DNA of 64,000 bases from Camellia lanceoleosa (GCA_025200525.1 CM045762.1:88726717-88790716); one strand, 5' to 3'; counted from the first letter of the stretch, positions 31,665 to 44,063 are shown. Program-made: numbers and translations. Notes: a model not told the origin generated them from the letters alone.

Positions 31665-33759
31665 CCTTTTCTGGCAAGTAGAGTGCCCTTTCTAGTAAGT
31701 ATGTTGACAATGGGGAAAAGACAGAACACCTGACTCAACTGTGCCCCTAGTTCATCATTTTGACCATTTTTTGTTTTTGACTTTCTACTAAAACAATTTT
31801 GACCAATATGAGAGTTAGATTAACATGCTTGTTCAACTTTCTGATTCAAAATTATGCAAGTCAGGTTATGAGCACCGAAAATTTTCCTTTTTTGGATCCA
31901 AGAAATGGTCTAATTTTGGAAAAAAGGAATAATTTTTTAGAGAAAATTAGTCAACCTCATTAAAAATTCTTAAAAACCGTTTTTGCAAATGGCCACTGCT
32001 CGACCAACACAGAACTTACTCTTGAGATACACAACCTCAGATCCAAAACAATGAAAAATTGCCCCTTGTCTAAATGACATGGCAGCACACAGTATGGCAA
32101 CGAATAGTTGCCCCTTGTTTAAATAGCACCGCAGCACACTATAACCAGTTCTCATAGTGAAGATCACAACTGAACTGTTGGATACAGAAATGACAAAGAT
32201 GACCCTTTCAATCTCATGGACAGGACAGTTGAATTTGAAGTGTTTACGGCTGAACTTCAAAATGAAGTTGCCTACGTATCCTAAAGATGGGAATCAAGCC
32301 TTACGTAGTTCGGGGTTAAGGTACACTCGGGTATTAACCTCTCCTTTTGTGCTCTAACTTTTGCCAAGGCCGCCCTTTCTGGGTTTTCAACCTTGCGAGC
32401 TATGTTATTCTTTTCTTTTCATTTCATTCTTTGCATTTTTCTTTTTTTTTGTTCTTTTTCTTCTTTTTCTTGCTCTAACTTTTGCCTGGGTCGCCCTTTC
32501 GGGTTTTCGGCCTAGCGAGCCTCTCAAGGGTAAAAGTGTAACTTTGCCCATGCCAAATGGTTTTAGGATCTCAAAGCCATCTGAATCCAGGAGAATGGTT
32601 GTTGTTCGCTGATGATGCAGAAGTCCATCCAATGGGGGCTAAATTTGCCCCTAGTGTTGTGGATAGGAACTCGATTGTCCTTCAGCAATACTTTCTTCTT
32701 TCCTCCCTTCTGGGATTTGGCATTCTTGCCGATCTTCGTTAGCTTGAGAAACGTCTCATTTTTTACTCTTCGAACGCATCTGACATTTTTGTGCCCCTAG
32801 TTCAAGGGCTGCTTCTGATCTAGCTTCGCAAACTTCCTTTGATAACATCTGATCTTCGTGCCCCTAGTTCATGGGCTGCTTCAAATCTGGCCACACAGGC
32901 CTCACATTGTGGTTGACCGTTGAACATTCTGAATCCAAGTTCAAAGTTTGAAAGCAAGGGGAAAGCAAGGGGGGCGAGTCTCGAGGCTGAGAGCGATCCT
33001 AAGCTGCACAATCTCAAGAGCGATTCCACACAGGTCTTCGCAGGATGACGCAAAACATTTTTTGAAATCTTTTAAGAAAGTGATTAGTCGCTCGCGCTGA
33101 AGACAATGTAGAACCAATCTAGATCAAGCTAGGATCCTTCTCAGTACTCACATTAACAAGCATGATCTTATTCATTAAGGGCTTAGTACGCCTCTTTTTC
33201 TCTCAGCTGATCAAATTTTGCAAAACCCGAGGAATTCCTTTCTCTTTGTTTTCATCACAGTGTTCAAAAAGTTTTGAAAAACTGAGGTCAATACAATGAT
33301 TTAAAAGGCACAGAATAACACGTGAAAAGCACTGCCATTTCATTCAAATCTTCTGGTGCAACTGGCTCAAGGTAGAAACAAACACAAAAAGTGTGAAAAC
33401 CACTACTATTTCATTCAGATCTTCTGGTGTAACTGGCTCCATGGCAGAAACAGACTCAAAAGAAAGAGTGCAAAAGACAAATACAAAGCGAGAAAAGGAT
33501 GTCCGAGGTAACACTCCTGCAATCACCTGACTCTTAACAAAACAGGACTGACTCGTTACAACAAAACAGACTCAAAACAAAGAGACAGACTCAAAACAAC
33601 ACTACAGACCTGACTCAATACCTAAGTCAGAATGTACAAAAATTAGCATTTGCACAATGCTCAAGACAGTGCGGGCCATCCGCCAGATCCGGAGTAAACT
33701 GGGTGCCATCCGCAGGTGGCTCATCCCCCCCGATCATATAATCACATTATCCCCCAAGT
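31665..33759 (-). mobile_element. Non-coding interior of a family-B element with several short direct repeats
   Basis: Shows repeat pairs: CTCTAACTTTTGCC...GCGAGC at 32352 and 32474; GTGCCCCTAGTTCA at 31740, 32792 and 32859; and a 68-bp pair around TTCAAATCTTCTGGTGCAAC (33343, 33412). This looks like the hypervariable pol-to-LTR region of Ogre/Tat elements, yet it directly follows gag on minus, so pol appears deleted. Small open frames are not recognised. Confidence 0.45.
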
Positions 33760-35202
33760 TCACTGATCCAGTGCCGATAGACTTTGTAAGACTGGTGTGG
33801 CGACGACCTTGTTGTCAAACAAATCTTGTACATCATGGCGAAGATGAAAGCAACTGTCAGTGTCATGACCGGTTTGTTGATGGTAGGCACAGTACTTAGT
33901 CTGGTCATGCTTTGGAGGGATAGGATCAGGTAAAGGCCATTGTTCCAACGGTTTCAGATGTCATTTCCTGAGTAAGACCCCTAGAGCCTTTGACAAAGGC
34001 ACATAAAGTGGGGTAAAAACCCTCTTGACTCGAGGTGGATATTTGGTTGTTTGTGAGCTACTTCCGGACGCACCGGTGAATGGGGTAGCTGTTTTTGATG
34101 TGGTGGCGGTGACCATGCCCACTTCAGAAGATCTTGTAGCTGCATCACCACTGGTGGTCGCATTCGAACTGCGAGAAAACGCCCTCCTGGGCTGCTCCTT
34201 CTCCTGGTTAATAAGGCCCTGCTTCATGGCGTCTTCGATCTGTACCCTAATCTCGTGCAAGTCGGCAAAGGTTGGGAGGGGTAAGACTATCATTTTTTTG
34301 CATGAGCCTGGGTTGGAAGTTGCGCACAACCATCCTTATCTGGTCTTTGTCGGAAGGCCCTGTAGCCACCATCGAGGCCTTTGCTCTTCATCTCGTCACA
34401 AACTCTGAAAAACCCTCCTTTGGCTCTTGGCGGGTGACTTCAAGATCACGAGTTGTGACCTTGATCTTTGTGTTGTAGGAGTATTGAGCAATGAAGGCCT
34501 CAGCCATCTCTTCCCAGTTCTGTTTCACAGAGTTCTCTAATTTCGCATACCAGATTGCGGCTATCCCAGACATGGTTCGGCTGAATAGTGACAGCTTCTG
34601 GGCTTCTGGGCTGTGGTCAAGCCTATTGGCCTCAGGATATCAGAAAACAGGTGGAGGTGCACCATTAGGTCTCCAGAGCCATCGAAGCGGTCGATATGTG
34701 GCATCTTGAATCGGTCCAGAAGAGTCACGATCGAATCAGTGTATCCATCCTCTATGTCCGGAATGAATTTCACGCCTTGAGCCTTCTTGAACAGCTTTTC
34801 AAGCTTGCTCACTTTTAACATAGTTGGATCCACTTCGAACTCGAAAGGGGCCTCAATTGGGTAGGCCTATGCTTTGGAAGTCTGAGGTAGAGTGGGGTCC
34901 ACTGGGACATTTGTATTCTCCTGGGCATTAGCGGTAGGGACAGGAGCCCTTGGTGTAGGAGTTTCTACTGGAGGTGGGTGGGATGCAGAAGTTGTTCCCT
35001 GTTGTGTTTGTAGCTGCTGTTGTTGAAGCCTAGCGATTAAGTCTGCTTGTTGAGCGACAACCTCCGCCTGGCGGGCAGCATCCCGCTGCATGGCTTGCAT
35101 AGTCTGTTGGAGCTGACACATCATCTTTTCCATGCCTGCCATAAGGTGCTGATCTAGCTGAATAACAGGTGTATCTCCCTGAGGTAAAAGCAGATATCTC
35201 AA
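33760..35202 (-). pseudogene. Ogre/Tat-type gag, frameshifted
   Basis: On minus, in order: a Gln-rich coiled coil (MAGMEKMMCQLQQTMQAMQR; residues 20-70 of the first frame), a TAG at 34864-34866, then VDPTMLKVSKLEKLFKKAQG and HIDRFDGSGDLMVHLHLFSD. Next come AKLENSVKQNWEEMAEAFIA and PLPTFADLHEIRVQIEDAMK, and near the end YCAYHQQTGHDTDSCFHLRH, the Cys/His motif of Ogre-type gag. At least four frame changes. The PBS and LTR lie upstream on minus, in the correct order. No protease or RT follows, so this is a gag-only, probably non-autonomous or deleted copy. Confidence 0.8.
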
Positions 35203-35995
35203 CCCAAGCTAGCAATTGAGAGGATAATGACCGGCCGATCCGAGACTATTGAGCGATGATCACTCGACTAGCCTTTTTACCCTGCCTCTGGCGAAGGAAC
35301 ACTGATTTGCCATTGAACTGAATCTCTGACGTAACAAAGTCTATCGACACAAGTCCAATGTACCTGGGAGATGTTGGAGCCTTTTGAAGCTATAGTTCCA
35401 GAATTACATAGCAAAAGAGAAAACAGACAGCACCTCAGCCTGATTTCACCAGAACAAATATAAGCATAGCTGAATGACTGCGCTCTTTACTGAATTCTGC
35501 CCAAAATAAGAACCAAACTGATACCCTCAGGCCGATACTCAAACTTGCAACTGATACACACAACCTGTAGAGACACACTCTGACAGCATATATCATGTAA
35601 GTAAGAGCCAAAACACCCCTATGGTGGGGTAGGGTTTTCTTGTCCTATTTTGTCAGGAGCTAGGGTTTCACTACGCATGCAACGGTTTCAAACAACCTAT
35701 AATCGGGTAAGCAACCAGTCCTAGTTTGGAATAGTCACTATGGATTCTGATATGCACTAGGTCGAATGGTCAAAAAGGGTGCCTCGGTAAAAACCAAGGT
35801 TTGTGTTCCTGTCGTGGCAAAGCCCGCAACCGGTCAGCCTTGTGGCACGCTTCTCAAAGCAAGCCTCCAGCAAACCGTTCAGGAATAGCATACGGCAAAC
35901 ACGGTGTCCTAGGCGCACTAATGCAAATGTAATGCAAAGAAACACATAAGTGTAGATAAAACAACATATCATGAGTTCGAGTCAAGTTCTCTAAA
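35203..35995 (-). other. Leader between PBS and gag of the family-B element
   Basis: About 790 bp without coding signal. A long leader is usual in Ogre-type elements. Confidence 0.5.
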
Positions 35996-36013
35996 TTTCC
36001 AGCAGAGTTGCCA
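35996..36013 (-). other. Primer binding site, tRNA-Arg type
   Basis: On minus TGGCAACTCTGCTGGAAA, five bases after the LTR end. It is close to the TGGCGACTC... PBS of Ogre elements, which use tRNA-Arg. Confidence 0.65.
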
Positions 36014-36018
36014 AAAAC

Positions 36019-38704
36019 TGTAGACCGCCCGAACGTCCCGGCTCCGCGCGCGATGGGCGCAAATCCGTTTTGTTCTTAAGCTACTACAGTTCGGACTTAA
36101 TGTCACGGTTCTGAATCTAATCTCGCAAAGTGCAATGCAAGACTGATAAATCACCAAAGAGTCCAAATCCGACAAATCGTTTTGAAAAACTGATTTTAAT
36201 AAAGAAGTGCCAAACATGGACTGATTTGCCAGATACATAGTCGCCACCTAAATATTTTGTTTTTGGAGAAAATTTAGGAAACCATGACTCGTGCCTAAGG
36301 CCACGTGTCCGTCATCACCAAAGTTGCCTCGGCTCGGGAACTTAGGTACGAGAGGGGAAGGTCATGCAATGAGCACCTCTGCTCGCCCGATCAAAGATCG
36401 GCCTGTACTAAGCATGATATTTTGTTTTTGAAGACACATGTGTTCTTGTTCCGGTTATTAATCTAGAATTACTATGTGATGCACACAACATACAAGTATA
36501 GACTAGATCGCCTAAGTTGGAACAAAACATTGCATGTTTGTTTGTTTGAAAACGGTTTGAAGTTTGCTACTCGCAAGTAGGCTAAGTCATAGATTTTGAT
36601 GAATTATTTCAATTCAAGCAATCCAACCTTCACCCACAGGCATTCAGGCAGTTATATCAGTTAAGCAAATAGCCTCATGGCAAGCATGCTAACATGGCAA
36701 CACTTACACACATGCAAGAATGCTAAAGCGTAAACACTCACAGCGTACTCCGAGCCAAAACAGAGAACTAGTTAGAAATCATGCATGATCCTAGTTCATG
36801 TTAAGATGGCTAATGCAACACATGCAAAATGCAAATAAGATAGGCTCGGCTATCTAGAATGACATGTGAAATGCAACTTGATAACATGCTGTTGAACACG
36901 TATTCAAGAAAGTGTAGTAAAGTACAATGCAGTTTGTATGATGCGTCGAGCCCGGTGCATACAAGATAGATGAATGGATGCACGCATGCAAAGCATAAGT
37001 ATGCTAATTAAAACATGCTCTAAAACTAACCATCGTAAGCGATTAAGTAAAAGGGAAAAAGAAATGGGGGTTGGAAGACATGCATCGCACACACGCACGC
37101 TTATTACAACAATTGTGCCCTATCGTAAGAGGGTCCGAATAAGAAGCTAACTAGCTAATCTAAGCTAATTAAACTAATTATTACATCACAAAACTAATTA
37201 ACTAACAAGCTAACTAATTAAGCTATTACAACACAAATTGAATAGTTAAACGCATTAACTAATTAAGTACAAATCAAAGCATAAACTAGCTAAGCAAATT
37301 AGTTAAGGAAAGTAGTAAAGCAAAGTCCTCAGAGGGAGAAGAGTGCATGCATGCTAGGTCGCCTCGTTCGAAAATCCGTCGCAATGCCCCAACTTGCCTC
37401 TGTTGCAATTGTCCTCAGAACCTTGCACCAAGTTCCAGAAAGCTTCTAACTCACCTTGGGGACCTGTGGGAGGGCTGCCGACCACCTAGGGGTGTTTCCA
37501 GCCACTGGCCGACCACTTTCTATTGCTGCAGACCAGAAAAAGTGGTCGGCCAGCTAGCTTTACTGGTTGGCCGACTAGTTTTGCTACACTTCTCCAATTT
37601 GCTCTTGAAGCATGAGCACAAGAACAACCACTTCAGCCACTTTCTTGGCTCAAATAAACCTTCAACAGCCCAAAATTAGTCCCAAGATGCCTCAGCCCAA
37701 AGGTGGTCCAATTTGGTTAAAGGGTTGTATGCAAATGTGTAAAGAATGCCCACTTTCAAGCCTAAAACAAGAGGAGAGAGAGAGAGAATTCTAGAGAGAG
37801 GGAAGGGTTTGCTCACAAATCTTCTAGAGAGAGAGGATTGTAGAGAGAGATTTTTTAGAGAGAGAGGCTCCTCTAATCTTCCAACCTTTGCAAAATATGA
37901 GATATATTTTCCATATATAGCAATTTAAGAGCTTTGGGTCGGAAATATCTAAATTCCAAATATCTGGAGCAATGCACAACAACTGGAGCAAAAAGATCTT
38001 CAAAAAATCTGAGTTTGGGACCTGTAGACCACTTTTTTGGTCGGTCGACCACTTGTCCTGGTCGGCCAGCTACTTTTTCTGGTCAGCCAGCTACTTTTTC
38101 TGGTCGGCACGAAAATTCTACTTTCCAGATCTAACTTCAAATGGGCATAACTCCTTCATCTAGACTCATTTTCAGGTCATTCTTGTGTCCAAATTGAAGC
38201 CCCGTAAGTAAGCTTTCCAATGGTGGCAGCCTTGCATCAAAATTCCAATTGTACAAAAAGTTATGCCTATTTTGGTGAAGCCGCTCAGTTTCGATCCTTC
38301 TCGGATTCATGCCGAACTTCTCTCAAACTAGTTTTCTTCTCTCCTTTCTCATTTTCTTTAACTCCAAACCCTTAAGCAAGGTGTTTGAAAGATTTTTCAA
38401 AGATTTTATCCCTTTTTCATTCATTTCCACTTTGTCCTTGCTCGGTTTACCAAAAAACGCAACATTTAACGAAATGCGAGCCTCGAAACATTGTAGGAAT
38501 TTTGTTTCAAAAATGTTTTGAAAGAGAGGGTTTTAAGGTCTAAAAATCATTCAAAATAGCTTTGGTCCAAAATGGGGTGTGAGGTTAGGATTTGACTCTC
38601 CTCTTGCCGAAGGAATCGAACCTTTGCACTACACAACTTTCAATACCAAGTAAACCATTAGTAACGCCCAAGTCTTAAGGGCAGTCAAAAATGGGGTGTC
38701 TACA
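36019..38704 (-). mobile_element. 5' LTR of the family-B Ogre/Tat-like element, 2.7 kb
   Basis: On plus it starts TGTAGACCGCC and ends GGTGTCTACA; on minus it starts TGTAGACACCCCATTTTTGA like the copies at 13909 and 14220. It includes three 23-bp repeats around GGTCGGCCAGCTACTTTTTC (38050-38110), a TATA-like box, GA-rich tracts (37770-37865) and CCCGATCAAAGATCGGCC at about 36388. The matching 3' LTR was not found. Confidence 0.8.
37911..37919 (-). promoter_or_regulatory. LTR TATA-like box (minus strand)
   Basis: TATATATGG on minus, about 130 bp downstream of the GGTCGGCC repeat cluster. Confidence 0.45.
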
Positions 38705-39802
38705 GGGCGCAATGTTGTAATAGGTGTGCGTGAGTGTGTGCATGTCTTCCAACCACACGTCTTTCTCCCTTTTATTTAACCGCTTTGGATGGTTAGTTTA
38801 GGGGCATTTTCAATTAGCATACCTTATGCTTACATGTTTGCATCATTCATTTGTCTTGGATGCACCGGGCTCGGCGTATCATTCAAACTGCATTGTATTT
38901 CAATACTTATTTGAATACGTGTATCAAAGCATCTATGAAATTGTTGCATTCATATGCCATCTTAGATAGCCGAGCCCATTTAGTTGCATTATTGCATGTG
39001 TTGCATTAGGCACTAAACATAGTTAGGATCATGCATTATTTCTAACTAGTTTTCTGTTTTGGCTTGGAGTACACTGTAAGTTTTTACGCTTTAGCATACT
39101 TGCATGAGTGTGAGTGTTGCTATGATAGCATGCTTGCCATGAGGCTATGTGTTTATGTGATTAACTACATGAATGCCTGTGGATAAAGGCTTTATTACTT
39201 GAATTGGAGCAATTCATCAAATGTGAGTTTTAAGCCTACTTTGCGAAGTGGCAAATCATGTTTCAAGCCCATCATGTTTGATGGCAAATCCACGTTTTAG
39301 CCCACTTGAGGGTGGCAATTTCAAACTATTTTCGAAAACAAACATAGATTGTTTTGTTCCAATTCTTGCGATTTAGTCTATACTTGTATGTTGTGCACAT
39401 CACGTTATAAAGTTAGCTAAATAATCAGACAAGAATACATGAGGTTTATAAAAACAACATATCATACTTAGTAGAGGCTGATCCTTTGATCGGGCAAATG
39501 GGGGTGCTCATTTCATGACCTTCCCCCTAGTACCCAAGTTCCCGAGCTAAGGCAACTTTGGTGATGACGGACACGTGGCCTTTGGCACGAGTCAGGGTTT
39601 CCTAAATTCTCCAAAATAAAATATTTACGTGGCGACTCTGTAATCTGGCAAAGCAGTCCAGTTTTGGCATTATTTGATTCAAAATATGATTTTCCAAAAT
39701 GATTTGTCGGATTTGACTCTTTGGTGATTTATCAGTCTTACATTGCACTTTGTGAGATTAGATTCAGAACGGTGACAGGAATTCGAACTGTAGGACCAAT
39801 TT
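38705..39802 (+). mobile_element. Family-B LTR fragment, 3' half, plus orientation
   Basis: Starts immediately after the LTR end at 38704 and follows 27580-28640 closely: CACGTCTTTCTCCCTTTTAT, GAGGCTATGTG and GGTGATGACGGACACGTGGC. It ends near 39802 before the terminal TCTACA. Confidence 0.65.
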
Positions 39803-41028
39803 GAGCCTCTCTGAAAGGGGGGCGCGAAGAAAGTCGAGCTACACACCAAAAAAAAAAAAAACAAACAAACGGGGAATATGTATGTGGCTCAAATAACCAC
39901 TTTCAGTTAAATTACAACAAGTTTATAATATGAAATTGAAGCAAGAAAACCAAATATAAGATAGAAAATGCAAGAAAATGACAATTTGCAAAATTCATCT
40001 TCTAAGGAAATGATGAACTTCTTAATTTCTAAATTTCCCCTTCATCATTCTCAAGGTTGTGAATTATATTCTCAATCCTCAATTCAAAAACTTGAAATTT
40101 TTGCTAGAATGGTGTTTTCAGGTTGTTTAACAGTGTATGTATGGGGGAGAGGGAAGGGGGGGGGGGGGATTTTTTAACTCTCTAATTTTCTCACTTTCAA
40201 CAACAATCACTCTTCATTTGATCAAAGCTACTAGAATTTGAACATAATGGAATTTCTTAGATGGTTTTGATATATGAAAGATGGTATATCATTGTATATG
40301 AAAAATGAAAGTTTTGGCTAACTCTTTAATTCAAAGCTTAGACTTCTCTCTTTCTCTTTATCTCTCTCTTCTTTTTTAAATCCCCCTCCCCCTCTCCTAA
40401 CAATCTGATGATCTTTGTATAGGCAATGGTGGAAGGCTAAGTCAAAAAGATTGTGGGAGGCAAGGTGGAAGACATCGAGCCATGAGGTGACAAGGATAAA
40501 GCACTTGACCCTTGCTTTAGCTACTCCTTTTTTGAAGAGGCAAGTGCTTTTGACAATGAAGGCTACATGCATCTCGTGCATGAATGTATCAAAAATATTT
40601 AAGGTACGCATTAAACAAAAATTTTGCCAAAACTGTTTTGTTCCTAAAGAAATTCACCAACCGGCCAATTTCTTGGCTGGCCAGCCAAAATATTAGCCTC
40701 GGCCTGACTATTTTGCACGAAATAGGATTTTTGGACAGAATTATCATCCTTTCCTCTTATTTCTACACTATTCTTTGCTCAATTTCTTGAGAAAACATTT
40801 TATTTTGAAATTTAAAAAAATAAGCCTCGGAAAAGTATGGAAATGCTCGGAACAAAGCGCAAAAAGAAAGTTTAGAAAGAGAAAACAAGCTTAGGGTCGA
40901 GGATAAGACTTGAATTCCATCTTTCTTAGTAAGGATGTTGTGAGAAACACATTTTTATTTTTATCATCGGGTAATCAAAAGAAAGCACCCAAATCTTAGA
41001 GTTGGTCAAAATTGGGTGTCTATAGTAA
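39803..41028 (-). mobile_element. Diverged family-B LTR fragment (minus)
   Basis: The right end reads on minus CTATAGACACCCAATTTTGA, a mutated family-B LTR start, and CCGGCCAATTTCTTGGCTGG words lie at 40662. It contains A-rich (39849-39869) and G13 (40156-40168) runs and a CT-rich stretch at 40335-40400. The left part is unassigned. Confidence 0.45.
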
Positions 41029-42010
41029 GGTGTACCATTTGCCTTCCGTGCTCATGGCCAATAAAATACGAACTATGTTATTATTGCTGTGAAAAAGTGT
41101 ACCGTTTACCTTCCGTACCTATGTCCGGTAAAAACAAGAAAGTATGTGTTATTACTCTATTAATTATCTTTTGGCTCTTTACATAAATATATATATATAT
41201 ATTGTGGTAGGTGTTTCATTTGCCTTTGTACTTTAGGCCATAAAATATAATTGATATATTGGAAGTGTAATTGGGATTGTGTTATAAACTGTGTTTTGAG
41301 TTTTGAAAATCTTTTGAAATGGAGATGATGAATTGTAAAGATAAATTAAAATGAGGCTTTTCTTTGATTGATGAAGAAGATTTTTAAGGAAAAGATATAT
41401 ATATGTATGTATTCTTTGATTATAAAAGTCACATTACTTATATAGTATGAGGTGAAGCATTCATGATCTTATCTATCTATTTGTTGTTATTGTCTTGAGT
41501 CATTGGAATTCCTACTGGATATGTGTTCATCTCACTTTGATAACTTTTCAAGTACAAAGTTAAAGAGTAATTTAAGATCAAAGGATCTCCCTTATTTGTT
41601 GGTGTGCCTTGTAATGTAAAGAGGGTTAAGCCCTTTTCTTTATGTTGTAATGTAAACCTGTGGGCAACTTCATTTAATTGTATTGCATTTTGCATGAAAT
41701 GTATGAATGAGAGAGAGAATCCTTATTATTCATTAATGTAAATGATTATTGCTTTTACATATATCTTTATGAAAAGGGTAATATTAAAGATACAAAAAAA
41801 TTTATCAAATGAATGATCAAACGTCTCACATGGGTGTAGGGTTCACAATCCTACACCCATATGAGACGTTTGATCATTCATTTGGTAGAAAATTTGGAAT
41901 CTATAACATTTTCCTTATGAAAATTGATTAATAATAACAGATGCGGTAATGTTACTTGACTAGTAAAAGTCAAGACGTGACATGTGAGTAGTAAAAGTCG
42001 GGGCGTGACA
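41029..42010 (+). mobile_element. Gypsy (Tekay-like) LTR 3' fragment
   Basis: Has TACCATTTGCCTTCCGT words and ends AGTCGGGGCGTGACA near 42009, the same LTR end as at 53416 and 59477. A 33-bp near-repeat of the end (AGTAAAAGTCAAGACGTGAC, then AGTAAAAGTCGGGGCGTGAC) lies just before. Interrupted by the hairpin at 41803. Confidence 0.5.
41803..41887. repeat. Near-perfect hairpin, 38-bp stem, 9-nt loop
   Basis: Left arm CAAATGAATGATCAAACGTC... ends GGGTGTAGG at 41840; right arm begins CCTACACCC at 41850 and ends ATTCATTTGGTA. Two mismatches in 38 positions; loop GTTCACAAT. Could be a very short MITE or a foldback that yields small RNA. Confidence 0.85.
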
Positions 42011-42259
42011 TGTACTGAAAATAGTTCTCCCTAGCCTAGTCAGGTTACCTAACCTAATTATAAACTTGTTCATCCATATTTTTTTCAAAAAAAAAATTAG
42101 TAAACAATCCACTCTAACAATTGTCTAAGACATTAAGTCTAGTGATTTTTTTTTTGTTGGTGATAGGTCTACACTTTTTGAAATAGTTTGGTGAGAAGTC
42201 TTAGAAGGCATTTTGTTTCTAATTTTACCCCTTGATTTTTTTTATCTGTTTGCTTTTTC

Positions 42260-42910
42260 GTTGACTATTTGTTCAAATTCATATCTATCTTTTCAAATTT
42301 TTTGTCTATCTGCTCAAATTTTTTTTTATCAATTTGTTCAATTTTTTTTGTTTACCTGTTCAATTTTTTATGTGTAAATTTTCCATCTATCCAAATTTTA
42401 TCTGTGCAAATTTTCTTTTTGTCCAAATTTTACCTGTCTAATTTTTTATCTGTTCAATATTTTTATGGATATGGGGACGCTGCTGCGCAGCCCGTGCAAC
42501 AGCGTCTGCTGTGCGGCAATTTGAGCCTATTTCGGGGCCCATTTTAATAATCCAAATCGTTCACATTTTAGAATACATCAAGTAGAATATGCCTGCAAAA
42601 ATCAAGTTAATCGGATATCGTTTACGCATTCATCCACTCACATTTGTATCTACAAAAATAAATACAAATGTATTTTAGCTTGATTAAAATGAATACAAAT
42701 ATAAGTGGATGAATAGGCAAACGATATCCAATTAACTTCATTTTTTTGCAAGCATGTTCTACTTAACGTATTTTAAAATGTGAATGGTTCGAATTATCAA
42801 AATGGGCCCAAATTACCACACAGCAGAAGCTGCTGCGCGGGCGTCCCCACTTCCTATTTTTATCTGTACAAATTTTCTATCCAAATTGATCTGTACACCC
42901 GCACTGGTTG
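42260..42910 (+). repeat. Degenerate 20-bp minisatellite, split by a MITE
   Basis: Repeats of a TATCTGTTCAAATTTTTT-like unit from about 42270 to 42466, resuming at 42855-42910 (TTATCTGTACAAATTTTCTA). About ten diverged units. The open frame here is a by-product. Confidence 0.65.
42467..42854. mobile_element. Long-inverted-repeat MITE, Mutator-like, family M2
   Basis: 388 bp; ends GGATATGGGGACGCTGCTGC (left) and, on minus, GGAAGTGGGGACGCCCGCGC (right). Perfect 9-bp TSD TATTTTTAT at 42458-42466 and 42855-42863. Arms of about 180 bp surround a short AT-rich centre. The block 42534-42620 matches 6686-6773 of family M1. Confidence 0.85.
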
Positions 42911-43346
42911 GTAATTAAAAAAGAAAAATGTTGATACTCAAATGAATGTAAAATGCTTCATATCACAACCAGGACAGAACTTGGTTCACAAGCCTTTTTT
43001 CCGAAGTAAGAACTGACAAGAATTGGAAATAGTTATAAATTATTAAAACTGGTTCTTTTAATCTGAATTGAGCCTAAAGTTTTGTGTCCATATAGCCCAA
43101 CTGAGCCTAAATTTTCCACAGTTGTGTTTTTTTCTCAAACCATAATTCACAACAAAATACCCCACAATATGTAAGATATCTCCTTCGATAGTTCCTTCGA
43201 TGACATCTGCCAACGATAGTGAAAAATAAATCTATTTAAAAAAAATCTCAAAAGTGCTCTGTTTGGTTGGTAAAAAAAAAGAAAGTTGCCAAATTTCGTT
43301 AGTTCAATCAGATTTCCAAATTTTCTCGGCAATCAAACAAGTAATC
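42911..43346. other. AT-rich region, nothing firm
   Basis: A small inverted pair TGTTTGGTTGGTAAAAAA (about 43260) and TCGGCAATCAAACA (about 43327) suggests a tiny MITE; no TSD seen. No gene. Confidence 0.35.
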
Positions 43347-44063
43347 TCACAAAAGAGTAGTCAATACGAGAAAAATGCACACCAGAATGGGGACATTGCC
43401 TTCGAACTCGTTGAAATGAAGATCTAAGAACTTCAGACTCGGCAATTTTAGAAACACCCGAAGGAATTTTGCGGCGAACCTGTTGTTGGTGAGATCGAGC
43501 TCGAAAAGAAGCTTCAAGTTCTTGATCTTGTGAGGGCCTGTGCCGCAGAATCGCTTCGAGTTGATGTGAAACAATGCGAGATCTGTGAGGAGTCCGAGCT
43601 CCTCCAGGAGGTACCCGGCGATGTCGCCGTGGTTGAGATCGATGCCGGCAACGGTGAAGATCGATGAGTTGTCCGGCGCCGGAGCGCAGAAACTTCGGTG
43701 GAGTTGCAAACACCAGATCCAACCCAATCGGCTGTGATGTTTTGGGGATCGGAGAATATGGCTTCTTTCCAAGCTTGGAGAGCAATGTAGGCTGTTCGGA
43801 GACAAGGATTTGGGAAGACCAGAGATGGATTAACGGTCACAAACTCGCCTGTCTCCGAACTCGTCTCTGTAGTACAAGAGCTGTCTTTTCTTGATGTACA
43901 GAGCTTCGGCGTCGGTGAGGACGCCATTGACGGTGAAGTCGTAATGAGAAGTAGCAGAAGAGATGAAGAAGAAGAGAGAGAAAAGAAAGAAGTGTAGAGA
44001 GAGAACGTGGGAGAAGAAATGGTGGGTGGAGGTGGTGGTTTTGATTTCTTCAGCAAAGAGCAA
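43347..44063 (-). pseudogene. Leucine-rich repeat extensin-like (LRX) N-terminal part, frameshifted and truncated
   Basis: Intronless minus-strand frame from ATG 44063: a hydrophobic signal peptide (residues 17-40, rich in F, L and S) and then DAEALYIKKRQLLYYRDEFG. A small deletion near 43850 shifts the frame to TVNPSLVFPNP and YIALQAWKEAIFSDPQNITA with DWVGSGVCN. A one-base loss in a T run near 43710 shifts it again to CAPAPDNSS, VAGIDLNHGDIAGYL, EELGLLTDLALFHIN and two to three LRRs ending FNEFEGNVP near 43395. Similarity then stops and a stop codon follows at 43347. LRX proteins are cell-wall proteins with a signal peptide, about ten LRRs and a Ser-Hyp extensin tail; this copy lacks most LRRs and the tail. 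Some conserved LRR residues are altered (NSKRFCGTGP, FAAKFLR), so it is genuinely decayed even if one frameshift were an error. It is the only host-type gene in the window. Confidence 0.8.

Noticed and set aside
42269..42547. Hydrophobic open frame resembling a membrane protein
   Set aside because: Caused by the T-rich minisatellite; it runs into the MITE.
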